DNA of 64,000 nt from Datisca glomerata (Eukaryota > Streptophyta > Magnoliopsida > Cucurbitales > Datiscaceae): positions 310,001 through 374,000 of the forward strand of contig QANY01008739.1 of NCBI GenBank assembly GCA_003255025.1, read 5' to 3'. A model generated the notes under the pieces. The model saw only the letters and a program-made list of their open reading frames with translations. It was not told the DNA's origin and searched no databases. Positions 1 through 11,354 of the stretch are shown here, in pieces (positions within the stretch are counted from its first letter, which is position 1; the number at the start of each line of letters is the position of its first letter). Made by a program: the position numbers and the translations under genes.

Positions 1-1079
1 ATTCCTTCTGGATAACCTAGCAGCAACGTAACTCATCTACCTTTAGAACCAAGTCATACCATATATTCATTGCTTTAATACCTAAAAGGACCCTATAGGA
101 GCTTGGGGTGAATTGGGAGGGGGTGAGACCGAAGGTATAGAAGAACTCATGTAGGAAGGGGGCCAATGAGGCTTAAGACCTAAGACTTTATACATAGGGG
201 TCAAGGTTATCTGGTATGGGGCTCTACACGGAATTCTCGTAGCTTTACTCTCCCCTAGACCACAAACGACGTCATTTGGAAAGGCCTCTTGGTAATGATC
301 TAAGAATTGGATAATTCCCAGTGGGTTCTAACTAGAGGAATAGTTGGTCTAAACACCGTTTCTTCCTCCATGATAAGTGAAACTAGAAGAAATAAGAAGA
401 AATCAAGAGAAGGAAGAATGGGATAGAGGAAACTTACGAGGAATATGGGTTGCAAGTGAGGAAAAATGAAGGAAGTAATCCTCCTTAAATAATCAGCGGA
501 TGCCAAGAAAAATTCAGAAACGCCTAATTCTAAAAAGAAGCGAAAAGACAATTATGATTGATAAACGTGAAAAATGAACCGTCATGAGTACGAGCAAGTG
601 AGGAAATACCATTTGACAAAAATAAAAATATGCTAGGGGGAACGCCTTCGAATGATTTCAAGAAGGATGTAAGTGAAAACGAGAAATGAAACGGGAAACA
701 AAAAAGGTACGTGCCTTTTCTTATTTATTAATTATTACTTTTTCAGGCTATAAATGATAGCATGTTCCAATAAACAACGTAAAAAGCATCACACTCCTTA
801 CCGAAATGCACGTAAACCATAATTATCATCATTACACATCAACAAATAGAATTTTGTTGAGTGTAATGGAAGGCAAATGAACATGAGTGAATCACCACTA
901 AGGACATGTGTGCTGAAAAGAGCCAATCAGAAGAAAGTTCGAAGATCACCAACATAATAGAACGGGAAAAAAGAATCAAAACCATGGGATCAATCTAACG
1001 GCAGAGATTAATTCAGTAGTTAAAGCCAAAATATATGATTCTTAGGGAATATTTTTGTGATCCTTAGGGAATATTTTTC
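1..1079. other. Unassigned sequence, no gene recognised
   Basis: No open frame here gives a protein I recognise, and the longest frames are short. The stretch abuts the leader of a minus-strand Copia family A element. Similarity to the leader of the second family A copy (48254 onward) stops at about position 1080, so this DNA is either a diverged part of that element or another insertion. Two near-identical 15-20 bp stretches around TTAGGGAATATTTTT sit at 1044-1078. Confidence 0.5.
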
Positions 1080-1352
1080 TACCATTCGTCTCATGCATTC
1101 TTCTTCGTCTCGCGTTCGGAATGATTATAATAATATTCAAAATAAAATTACAAAAATTTCTACGCCTCAACTCGGCTTACACAAGATCTAGAAAAAATTA
1201 AAACAAAGCCTAACCCAATAATCACCATATAATTAACGATCTATTATTTTCCATACATTCAAAAAAAAAACAATCCAGCATAATACATATCTCATATTAT
1301 ATGAATAATATAAGAAAATCCACACAACATTTAACATATAAATATATAAAGA

Positions 1353-1368
1353 TCGCTCTGATACCACT
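1353..1368 (-). other. Primer-binding site of Copia family A
   Basis: On the minus strand the bases right after the LTR read AGTGGTATCAGAGCGA. TGGTATCAGAGC is the usual plant Copia site pairing with the 3' end of initiator tRNA-Met. Confidence 0.8.
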
Positions 1369-4149
1369 TGTTGGTCGTCGCAGCAGAAGTGTGGAAGCGC
1401 AAGGCCTTTTAAAAAATGAAACTTTTAGTAAAAATAAATCTTTTAATAAAATAAAACTTGCGGAACGCCACGATAACTAAATAAAACTTTTATTGAAAAC
1501 TCTTTTTCAATCAGTCAAGATCCGTTATATATTTATAAGTTAAATCTACAACATACAATGTTAGGAATCATATACCTCTTATAGTCTATATCAAGTATCC
1601 TTGCAAAATCCGATCAATCCTCCGTTCCCACAAAATCGTTCCAACGATTAGTAGACTCCGAGATCCACACCAAGATCTTCCAAGTCAACCCCTAATGCAT
1701 TAGGACGTGTATGGGCACGTAGAATATTACAAGACATTTTTTATGTCTCTAGATGTTTTCAACACATGAGATCTAGAGATTTACCGAGAATGACTTTTAT
1801 GAGACGATTCTCTAAAAGAACGTGATGATTATTCTTTTAGAGATTTGATTAACGTTTAATCACAGAAGAAAATCTCTCTGACACCAATTGTGTTCTCAAT
1901 TCAACTATTGATTGACGAACTGATAATCTGATCAATTGATTATCTCCTCTTCTTTCAACAACTAAGGACATTAGAATAATATTTGTATATATTCTAGATA
2001 ATGGCGTATAATATTTTTAGAAATAAACGAAAATAATAATTTTTAATTATAAAATTACAAATTGCAGTGGGGCCCATGGTAAATTGTGCACAAGTGCACT
2101 ACAATATTGCACACTAACTACTATAGTGCCACATCGACCATAGTAGTCCATGTCAATTCCATGATACCTTATCAAAATGATTGAAATGTAACAATTACTG
2201 TGAATTAAATATTTATTTTAATAACATAATTATCTAGATATCAGTTAATTCAAATTAATATACCTAATTATCTCTATCAACTAACTTATCTGTTATTTCA
2301 CAAATAACAGATTTAATTGATTTAAATTATTATCTAATAATAATTTAATTATCTAATTCATAAATTAGATATTCTCTCTTATCGATAATAATAAAAAAAT
2401 CGATAATTATTTATACATATATAATTTTCAAAAATTATATTTAAATATATAAATAATTCAATATTTTATTTCTTAAGTAATTAATTACACATAATTATCT
2501 CATAGTTTTGTACTTGCCCAAGAATAAAAATTCTTCTTACAAGTCAGTCCTTTTCTCATGTCCTGAAATATTCACACCCTAAACATTGTAGTATAGAGGT
2601 GACTTGGGGACCATGGACATATAATCTTAAGCTCGAATAAATCAAATTATCAATTAAACTCTTTAATTAAATAATCTTATTTTTTAATTTCATTAGTACT
2701 CCACTATAAATATGAAATTGCACTCTTAAAAATTATAGAATTTATTTATAGAGTATTCTCATGTAGTCCACAGATATAATCATTTCACGTAATTCTGTCA
2801 TCCAATTATTGGTTCGTAAATTAGAACTAGTCAAATTTATCATTTCACCCTTCTAATTACCTCTTGATAGGGGTGTTCAACAATCGGTCTGGTCAGATTT
2901 TTGGAGGAAAACGAGACCAGACAGAAAATTATGGTCCTCCTATTGAGAGGACTAAACCGACCAAAACACTACAAAAATCCGAACCAACCAAACCAAACTT
3001 CAACGGTCGGTTCAGATGGATTTTACGGTCTAAGTACACGTTTTATATGCGTGATAAATACACGTAATTTTCAGATTAAAAGTTTAATACACAGTTAATA
3101 CATTGAACGTATTATACGCTTAAATATGCCTTATTTCAAGGCATGTTTTAGTAGCGCACACATGTGGGCGTTTACTTCATTATGATGAGGTACATGTAGT
3201 ACTTTTATAACTCATTCACCCATTAGCTCTCTATTTCCTTTCCGATGTGGGAATGGGGAAAATCAATTTTTACATGAAAAAGAATTTTATATATATTATA
3301 CGGCTGGTCTGGTCGATCCGGTCCAGAATTGGTTGAAATTCTGGACCGAATAGAAAGTTTGGTCCTCTCTAAAAGGAAGACCGAACTGACCAAATATGAG
3401 AAAAAACCATCCAGATAGATCAACTTCGGTCCGGTCCGGATCAGATTATACGATCTGTATGTTTGCTAATTTATGATTTTAATATAAGTTTGAGCTCAAT
3501 AACCATTCAATTCAAGAATTAACACTTAAAGAAACCAATATACGATCTATTAGAAAAGCTCATATTCTAAATCTTACAAGATCATGTCACTAGCCATCTA
3601 CATCATTGAATCTCTAAAACAAAAGTCACTTGCCTGATTAACAAACACACCTTAATGAGTGAATAAAAAGATCCAGTAGACATGCATAGAAGTTCATGAC
3701 TACTCAGGATTCAGACTGATCTACATATAATCATCGAATTGATGTGTATTAAATTTTTATGATAAACAACACGTTAATAAAGATATTAATTCACATTGGT
3801 CCTATCATATATAATCTTATTATATAAAATACCTTCACTAAGATGTCTATCTACATCAATGATCCGGATCTAGATCACACGCATCCATAATGCTTAGTGA
3901 ACCGTACTAGCAACCATCATTAAAGATTACATACTTTAATATGTTGCTGATAATTTTATACATTATCTATGATCTTAATCCTCTCGTACTAATACATGAT
4001 CATAGTCTCATTAATGAATATTGAATTTTCATATATTTATATAAATTATTCAACAATAATTTAAAAGAACAATTATAAAAAAATGTCATTCTCTTTAAAT
4101 TTCATATCAAAATGTCAATACACATGCTTTGAGGACATAACCCCCAACA
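1369..4149 (-). repeat. Long terminal repeat, Copia family A (5' LTR)
   Basis: The 2781 bp LTR is longer than the two other family A LTRs (about 2.2 kb without insertions). The excess is explained by the short element at 2868-3465. Blocks such as the one around 2580-2700 (GTCCCCAAGTCACCT-type on the other strand) match 46955-47000 and 54810-54860. Confidence 0.8.
2868..3465 (+). mobile_element. Short hAT-like/MITE insertion inside LTR
   Basis: This block is absent from the other two family A LTRs. It starts TAGGGGTGTTCAAC, a terminus common in small plant hAT-type elements, and is rich in GGTC/GACC motifs that pair with each other across its length (for example GGTCTGGTC near 2885 with GACCAAATATG near 3395). 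The right end lacks the expected inverted terminus, and about 30 bp of LTR is missing there, so I think the right end is decayed. No clean target duplication is seen. Confidence 0.45.
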
Positions 4150-5732
4150 TTTCATTCATTTTATTTTATATATTCACTAAATCTACTTTAATAGCACTTA
4201 ATTAATTTATTTTTTTACTTCCTATTAATAATGTAGTGCACTCTTACTCCAATGAACTAGGTCCTATCAATTGATGAAGTCTATTTTCATTACTAATATC
4301 TAATTTACTCAAATGGGCTCGGTTTCTACCGGTTGAGAAAGCATACGTTCATTATCTAAATCCTAATCAAGAAATATGAACATATTTTTAATTAGATTTC
4401 TAGCATTTCTATATATACTAGTCGTAATCACATGCGTTGCACGTGTGGAATAATATTTTAAGAATACATTTGAGCTTAAAATTATTAAATATGCATAACA
4501 TCATATCAAATACATTTAAATGATAAATAAAAATAATATTTAGCAACCGATCAAGACGTATACAATAGTTTGATAAATTTTTATACTCAAATAAATCATA
4601 TATATATATNTATATGTAAATTTATAAACGAAACAATATAACGTCTAAAAATGATGAGTACATAATATTACATTTTAGTGTTATTTGAACTAGTATCTGA
4701 AAGTCACCACCTAATATTTTCTCACTAAATCGTCAGGAATCATGATTTAGCTAATTATTCACGCACCAACTATTATGAAATTTTATCTTAATCAAAGTTA
4801 AACTTATGAAAGAATGAAAATTTAGATAGAACAAATGTAATTTTTTTGGTTTTATAAGAAGTTAGTATAGTTTAATTATGTGTCCTCTTGTAATGAAATT
4901 TTGAATTAAATTATAAATAAGAGAAATATTGATGATGATAGGTCCTAGTTATTTATATTAGTTAAATATGTTAAAACTTCACTCTAAATAACAATAATTT
5001 TTATTTATGAATTATAGTGGTTCATTGTGTAAGAGTAAATTCTTTGAACATGATTGTAATTGGATAAATTATTATTGTTCTGGATAAGGTTGTTTCTCGT
5101 TATTTAAAAGTCGAGTTAAGATGATAAGATGAACGATCATATTCGTGTAACTGTACGTGATCGCTCATATAAGATTCAATCATTATCTTTATTATTTTTT
5201 ATAATGATATTTCTAATCTTAAATGGAATGTGTCTTTGTGTGTAGGTAGTGTGATTTAAATTTTTAGAGATTATATCAGCTTTTAAATCTACATTATCTA
5301 TGTCACTTATGTAGATACATATACTCATAAATTGATATAATTAACCAACAAAAATGCATTAACATGGATAAGTACAATGAATGTCTTCTAACATATACAA
5401 AATAAATATTCATGTCCATTGTATTTTCGTAGGTTACTATGTTAGGTGTATTTTCTTAACTTTTTTTAAATAGAGGAATAATAGTTTGATTGATTTGTCA
5501 AAATAAATGTTTTATATCTTTGTATATTTTAACTAATAAATTTAGTGCGGTAGATTTTAAAGAGAAAACATAGAATTTGGAAGATATATAAAATATAGAT
5601 AAATAATCAATTAAATTCACACTACAATGATATTAAGAATGACAATTAAGAATTAATAATAAAATCATATAGACAAAATGTCCTAAAAAAATTTCTCTAA
5701 TTTTGCCACTTATATATATATATCATCCTATA
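4150..5732. other. AT-rich intergenic sequence without gene
   Basis: The sequence is very AT-rich, with no recognisable protein in any frame and one unresolved base near 4610. The only recognisable structure is a Helitron-like end at 4418-4448. Confidence 0.6.
4418..4448 (-). mobile_element. Helitron-like 3' terminus
   Basis: On the minus strand this reads CACGTGCAACGCATGTG, a small hairpin, then a 6-base spacer and CTAG followed by T. A GC-rich hairpin a few bases before CTRR-T is the hallmark of Helitron 3' ends, and the GCAACGCA core resembles published plant Helitron ends. I did not find the matching TC-start, so only the 3' end is claimed. Confidence 0.5.
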
Positions 5733-5788
5733 CCTCACCGTTGACATATTCTTCTTTTGTTGATTTATCATCATCATTTATCATCATC

Positions 5789-5866
<78 letters not shown>

Positions 5867-5920
5867 TATATCATTACCTCACCGTTGACATATTCTTCTT
5901 TTGTTGATTTATCATCATTT
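5733..5920. repeat. Tandem duplication around (ATT)n and (TA)n
   Basis: A ~43 bp segment starting CCTCACCGTTGACATATTC occurs at 5733 and again at 5877, exactly 144 bp apart. Between the copies lie a long (ATT)n run (about 5789-5850) and a (TA)n run (about 5850-5870). The open frame through it is only Tyr/Ile repeats and is not a gene. Confidence 0.8.
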
Positions 5921-6161
5921 ATTATAATCATCATCATCATCATCATCGTTGTTAATGTTATTTTTATTTACATCATTATTATGTACATCTTCTCTCTACC
6001 ATGGCAACAAACTCATTTGAGCGGATTGTATTATACTCTTAACATCATCTCATTATCACCTCCTTGATTGAGGCATTTAGTTGGTTGGAGGTGAATGTCA
6101 TTGTTGTGCTGCCAATTTCGCACTTTATTTAGCTCACTTATAACCTCGTTCAAATTTAATA

Positions 6162-6262
6162 GGATTATTTGGAAAAATATACCATTTCCAATTTGGGTTA
6201 GGAAAAGTGTACGACTTTTTGAAAACTCAGAATATTATACTCATGGCCTACCAACTTCACAT
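6162..6262 (+). repeat. Left terminal inverted repeat of the MULE
   Basis: It pairs with 19250-19344. The outer 33 bp are nearly identical (GAAAAATATACCATTT shared). An inner block, CAGAATATTATAC followed by GGCC and CACCAA/CTACCAA, is also shared, with a diverged middle. Confidence 0.85.
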
Positions 6263-6373
6263 CATTCACTTGCAACTCTCTCTTCCCTCATCATTTCTTT
6301 CCATTCCCCATACAAATATCAAATCAATTGATGTTGACAAATACCAATTTCCCTACTTTTAGCTCTCCCCTCC

Positions 6374-6498
6374 CGCTTCTTCTCTCTCTTCTTCAACAAA
6401 TGTCATTCTTCTTCTCTCTCTTCTTCAACAAATGTCATTCTTCGTCTTCTTCTTCTTCTTCCTCTTCTTCTTCTTCTTCCTCTTCCTCTTCTTCTTCT

Positions 6499-6557
<59 letters not shown>

Positions 6558-6694
6558 TTCTTCTTCTTCTTCTTCTTCTTCTTCTTCTTCTTCGAGACCA
6601 TGTGACCCATTCTTCTTCTTCGAGACCATGTGACCCATTCTTCTTCAGCGGGACCCGACTCATTCTTCTTCTTCTTCTTCTTCTTCTTCTTCTT
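6374..6694 (+). repeat. Long (TTC)n microsatellite with flanking small duplications
   Basis: The main (TTC)n/(TCC) run is at about 6444-6594. A ~29 bp unit ending CAACAAATGTCATTC is duplicated just before it, and a ~28 bp unit containing GAGACCATGTGACCC is duplicated just after it (6593 and 6621). A second (TTC)n run is at 6661-6694. The poly-Ser, poly-Glu and poly-Lys frames over it are repeat artefacts. Confidence 0.9.
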
Positions 6695-6773
6695 CAATGA
6701 GAGCCACTCTAGTACCCATTCTTCTCTTAGTTTTTTACGCATAAAATAGTTCAAGTTATGGTAGAATAAAACC

Positions 6774-7230
6774 AACTACTTGAATGGAACAAGTAGTCAT
6801 AAATAACTACATGAATCGTCCAAGTAGCCACTGATGTCAAGGTTGTTGACGCAAGAAAAAATAACTTGAAGGGTTCGAGTAGTTAGAATTCACTTTACTT
6901 ACTGTTGCTTTACTCCTGGAAACATAAAATCAACTACTTGAAGGGTTCAAGTATTCATAACAAACTACTAAAACCTTTCAAGTAGCACATGCCCTAGATA
7001 ACTGACTGCAAGAATCAAAATAAATACTTGAAGGGTTTAGACGTTATAAACAACTACTTGAATCTTTCAAGTGGTCACATGCTCTCTAGATAAGTGACTG
7101 AGAGAATCAAACTGACTACTTAAACCCTTCAAATAGTCACATGCTCTTTGGATGACTAACTGCAAATATCAAAATGAATACTTGAAGGGTTCAAGTAGTT
7201 ATAAATTACTACTTGAACCCTTCAAGTAGT
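6774..7230. repeat. Palindrome array L (about 10 copies)
   Basis: The unit is CTACTTGAA-N3-TTCAAGTAG, with 9 bp arms and a CCC/GGG-like centre. Ten recognisable copies have centres near 6786, 6818, 6873, 6943, 6975, 7034, 7063, 7126, 7188 and 7219. Most occur as pairs about 31 bp apart joined by TCATAAAT-type spacers. The pairs recur with a longer spacer containing CACATGCTCT and CTGCAAGAATCAAAAT, giving a higher-order repeat. The array lies just inside the left end of the MULE and upstream of its transposase gene. Confidence 0.9.
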
Positions 7231-7399
7231 AACATGGTCTCTGATTCCTGACTGAGAATAAAAATAATCATTAGTCATAAAAAAAATAAGTACTACAAAT
7301 ACATAAGATCTACATACTGGAAAAATTAACTAAACTTTATGTATTAATAGGTGAAAGTTTTTGTCTTAAACAAACATGTCTGAAATTCGGTGGTACACG

Positions 7400-10072
7400 G
7401 TGGTGAATGGGAGAAAAATGGTGCTTCATTCATTTTTAATGGTACGGTAAGCTGACCGTTAGATATACCATCAAGTTGTACTTACCAAGAGTTATCCAAT
7501 ATCATATACGATGAATTAAATGTTGATCCAACAAAGTACAATATTTCAATGAAGTTTTTATACAAGACTCATATGCCCTACCTACGTGCTGAAATATTAA
7601 ATGATCGCCACGTGAAGTTTTTCCTTGCCGAGAATATTTCTGAAGCACTTCGTACTCCTTTATATGTCACGCTCAAGCCAAACCTAAGACAATTTTTGAT
7701 AATCTTACATGTCCAAGTCAAAGTCGGGTTCCTAAAACGGCTCCTTCGTAACAAGATCATGTTGGATTAAGTTTTAAAAATTAAAGAAAAATTAATGAAC
7801 CAGGAACGGTTCATGGGCAGAGTATAAAAACAATTTAGAACAAATATTTAATCATATTAAATATAAAACATTTTGAACGATCATACATATTTTAATAAGC
7901 GTATCGAGAAGAGATAGAAACAATTTTATACATTTTCTTATAATAGAGAATTTCTGAATTGCCGTCATCCAATTAATTGTTTCACGTTCTTCGTTCTTAA
8001 GAGTCGTAGAAGTTGAATTGATCTTCACACTAACAACCACTCATAGGATTCAAAATTATGTCTGGTAATGATATTATCAAGAATAGAGTGTGGACTCTCT
8101 AAACAACTGAGGAAGAAAAAATAATTTTTCTTCTTCCTCACTATGATTGCGGCGACAACAAGGGAGGGGAAGAGATCAAACTTTTTTCTTACTCTGAATA
8201 ATCACACCATGTGATTAGGTTAAGCTTAGGTTAGGGATGCAACCCTATTGCAATCCCTTATATAATAATTACGGAATTTAAACATATACCCTTATACTGT
8301 AAATTGTCAAAATTCACCATCTCCCTACACTACTCTGTGCGATTATTACATCTCTCTTAAAGCCAATACTGTGCCCAAATCCATCAATCCAAATTGATAA
8401 ATTAAATTGATCCCTATCAATTAATTAATTTATTTTATTACTAATTATCCAATAATTAGAAAATAAAAAATTAATAAATTTGAACATTAATTCTGTTCTT
8501 CACTAATTTAGTGATGACACCCATCACATATGGGTTCGGAAGTGTATCTTGGTCCAAAACATGTTTTTGGTCTAACTGATGTTGTTTCTCATTCTTTACC
8601 TTACGAGCTACTCCTAAGGCCTAATGGACCCATGTGGATAAAACTATGGGATTCAAATACCCGACTAATTCATTTTCGTAAATTCCCGGCCTATTTAATC
8701 CCGATATCGTACGACTCCACTATAGGTATGATGCCGAATCAACTCTTGTTTCATGCACGCTATATTTTCTATTGGTGAAAATAAACATCTTCATTTCACG
8801 ATTCACAGAATAATTTAGAATATTTTACGATGTTAGCCTTCATGAATATCAGTAATAAGAGTTGGATTCTTGTTATTATTTCCTAAATTCCTTTATTGAT
8901 TGTGAATAAGAAAGACATATCAGTGAAGTATCTCATACAGTTCACAATATCTTATTCAATGACTCATGTCATCAAGTACCAGGCCCGATTTATTTACTCA
9001 CGCACCCATCAATAAAGCATAAGGTGATATTGTTGCTATTGCAATCTTACCACAATTTTCATATCTGTGAATCATGCAACTCCAATATAGTTGAATCACG
9101 ATCCCAACGGCCAAGATATTATCCGACCATTCGAACTCACTCATTTGACGTATCAAAGATCGCAAGTAACTAAGTCAAGTTTCGTATTCACCTCAAGATT
9201 AAGTTAATCACAAACATACCTTTAAGGTGTAATACTTAAATTAAAGCTAGATAAACATCTTTACACTAAACTAATTTGTTGCTGGTCTATTCAACATGTT
9301 ATATAATATGTCCATGTCAACTGTTAGATTTTCTAGTCGATCCTACGAGTAACATTCTGAACTATTTTTGAAGAATTTGTTTGGAAGACCCATCTATCTT
9401 TCCTCTTCTTACATTGATAATAGATCCAGGACTTAAGTAAATTATAAACACGTTTTAATTAAAGGAAAATTTCATTAATTCATAAAATTCAGTAATATAT
9501 AAATGTTAGAGAAATAACTAAATACTCATAAATAGTTATTGCATCTTATTTTATGTCCAGCAGATCATTATGGTCACGTTCCATGCTTTATGGGTAAAAC
9601 AATGGTTGATAGTGATGAGAACAATGATAATGACAATTTCCATTCATGGGAGTATTATTGTGGGAGATATGATGATGATGATGATTGTCTACAAGATGTT
9701 AATGATGATGAACTTGCACATCCTGACAGAGATGGTAGGCTTAATATTGGTGTTGAAGATGATCTTGATTTTGGACTATATGAAGAAGCAATTTGGGACG
9801 ATCCCTCTCTCTACCAAATTTGAATGGAAGACCAGAGGCTAATGCACATCCTTCATCAATGCCAAGTAACATTGCATCTTCATCACGACCATCTTATAAT
9901 GCACCAAGATTATCATAACTAGAGGATTACGAGCATGTATTGTCTTAGATATGCTAGATATAGAAGAACTCTACCCTAACAAAAAAAAGCTCCGAAGAAT
10001 TGTTGGACTCTTGGCAATCCGTCAAAACTTTGAGTTTAAAGTCTTCAAAACCACGCCGACATTATTGGTGAT
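7400..10072 (+). pseudogene. MuDR-type MULE transposase, N-terminal part, interrupted
   Basis: Two blocks remain, 7400-7754 and 9568-10072, separated by a solo LTR. The first translates to the N-terminal domain typical of plant MULE transposases, with YDELNVDPTKYNISMKFLY followed by DRHVKFFLAENISEALRTPL. The second has an acidic linker (DDDDD near 9670, and a DDLDFGLYEE segment) and then the start of the MuDR DNA-binding domain: NKKKLRRIVGLLAIRQNFEF, then KVFKTTPTLLVI. The frame is cut at 10072 by the LTR of the Athila-like element. The SWIM zinc finger and DDE catalytic core that should follow are absent from the window. There is at least one in-frame stop (near 7450). Family assignment is from motif recognition; that the missing half was deleted is inference. 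Confidence 0.75.
7760..9562 (-). repeat. Solo LTR of Copia family B in the transposase gene
   Basis: This is the reverse complement of the LTR at 41255-43087 (shared blocks include the TTCTTATTCAAAGTCAATAAAGGA-type region and the insert near 8100). It is flanked by GATCA on both sides (7755-7759 and 9563-9567), a 5 bp target duplication. No PBS or coding region is attached, so it is a solo LTR left by recombination. Removing it restores continuity of the transposase sequence. The short frames inside it are not genes. Confidence 0.85.
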
Positions 10073-11354
10073 TGTTGCGATTTTCTATATTGCAAGTTTA
10101 CACTATCGTCATCAAGTAATAAATTTCTATAAAAAGAGAGTATCATCCACATGATTGATTAATATTAATAATTGAAATTAACTAAACTTTAATTCTAATT
10201 GAGAATGACAAAAGTTGGGATCTTTAATTAAACTAAAATTCAAAATAAACTAAAATGATAAAGATTTGATAAAGATAAAACTTGAATAGTTAAAAGTTCT
10301 AGGAGTTTCGATTTCACCAAACTAAACATGCTCTAAATTTCAATTCTCAATCAATTAACGTTTATTCAGAATATTGCTAGCGAATTTCTCTAATATAATT
10401 ATCAATTTTTCTCAAGCATCGATAATAATGAATCAAAAATATGAATCATACATCTCTGTCAAAATTCAATATAATGAAAGTCATTAAACACAAGAAATTA
10501 TAGTTGCTACTCTAGATTCATAATTATCTCTAATTTATGAAAATCTAATGGTGTTATAAACAAAAAACAAATTCAATCATCACTTCTTAGTCTCAAAATT
10601 AAATCCAAAATCATGCAATAGTTGGCTAGACAATCACAAGCATTAAGAACGGATTATAATTCTCAATACAACTGAATAAATATCGATTAAATTAAAATCA
10701 AAATTTATGAACAATCATGGTTTGGCTACGTCGTAGCCCTAGATAAGAAATTCAGAACATATTAGAATAAGAGGATATCCTAATAATATTCATGAACATA
10801 GAGGAAAAGAGAAGAAAAAACTAGATTTGAGGATGGATTGAAGTTGAGAAAAAACTAGATTTGAGGATGAATTGAAGTTGAGATCCGTCTCCCGGTTGGA
10901 TTCGTCTTCGTTTCCTTGCCAAAAAGCTTTCTCATCTGCCTCCCACGTCCAAAAGTCCATAAAAGACCTAAAATATTCTCTTTATACACCAGGGTTCGAT
11001 AAGGATAAAATAGGAGAGAAAACCGTGAAAAACATTATCGCGCCAGCGTCGCGGTGCTAACATTATGTCTGCCTATATGTCATGCCAGTGCCGCGACGCT
11101 GGGAAGCCAGCACCGCGGCGCTGGCATTCTGTACTGCCAGCGTGGCGACGATGACCTTCTTGTCCAGTTCCATTCTTTTTGTGATTTTTCTGAAATTTTG
11201 ACATCCAAATCTTTTCAAATCAATCCAAATGCAATTGAATATCAAACCTACACGATAGAAACAAAAATATATATAAATCAATCAATAAATCAAAAATAAC
11301 TAACAAAAATAAGGTTAAGATTATCTAAAATTTGAGTGTAATATATACTTATCA
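10073..11354 (-). repeat. 3' LTR of the Athila-like element
   Basis: It is 1282 bp, starting on the minus strand TGATAAGTATATATTAC and ending in CGCAACA. The 10073-10655 part matches 15095-15648 closely. The remaining ~700 bp, including a GC-rich patch at 11040-11150 with repeated CCAGCRYCGCGGCGCTG-like units, has no partner because the 5' copy is truncated. Confidence 0.75.

Larger units (their letters stand above)
1080..4149 (-). mobile_element. Copia family A element: 5' LTR, PBS and start of leader
   Basis: Read on the minus strand, this begins TGTTGGGGGTTATG, the start of the long LTR of the family A element at 45994-57102. It continues through the LTR to GACGACCAACA, then a tRNA-Met-type primer-binding site, then about 270 bp of leader homologous to 48270-48560. 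No gag or pol follows inside the window, so either the element runs off the left edge or its body is lost. The TG start, CA end and adjacent PBS make this a 5' LTR rather than a solo LTR. Confidence 0.8.

Noticed and set aside
5741..6067. 108-residue Tyr/Ile frame
   Set aside because: Translation of (ATT)n/(TA)n.
6328..6775. Open frames of poly-Ser, poly-Glu, poly-Lys and poly-Arg
   Set aside because: All are translations of the (TTC)n microsatellite in different frames.
8530..8778. 82-residue frame in the solo LTR
   Set aside because: LTR sequence; no similarity to a known protein family recognised.
11054..11299. Overlapping frames on both strands in a GC-rich patch
   Set aside because: They lie inside the Athila-like LTR and come from repeated GCGGCGCTGG-like words.
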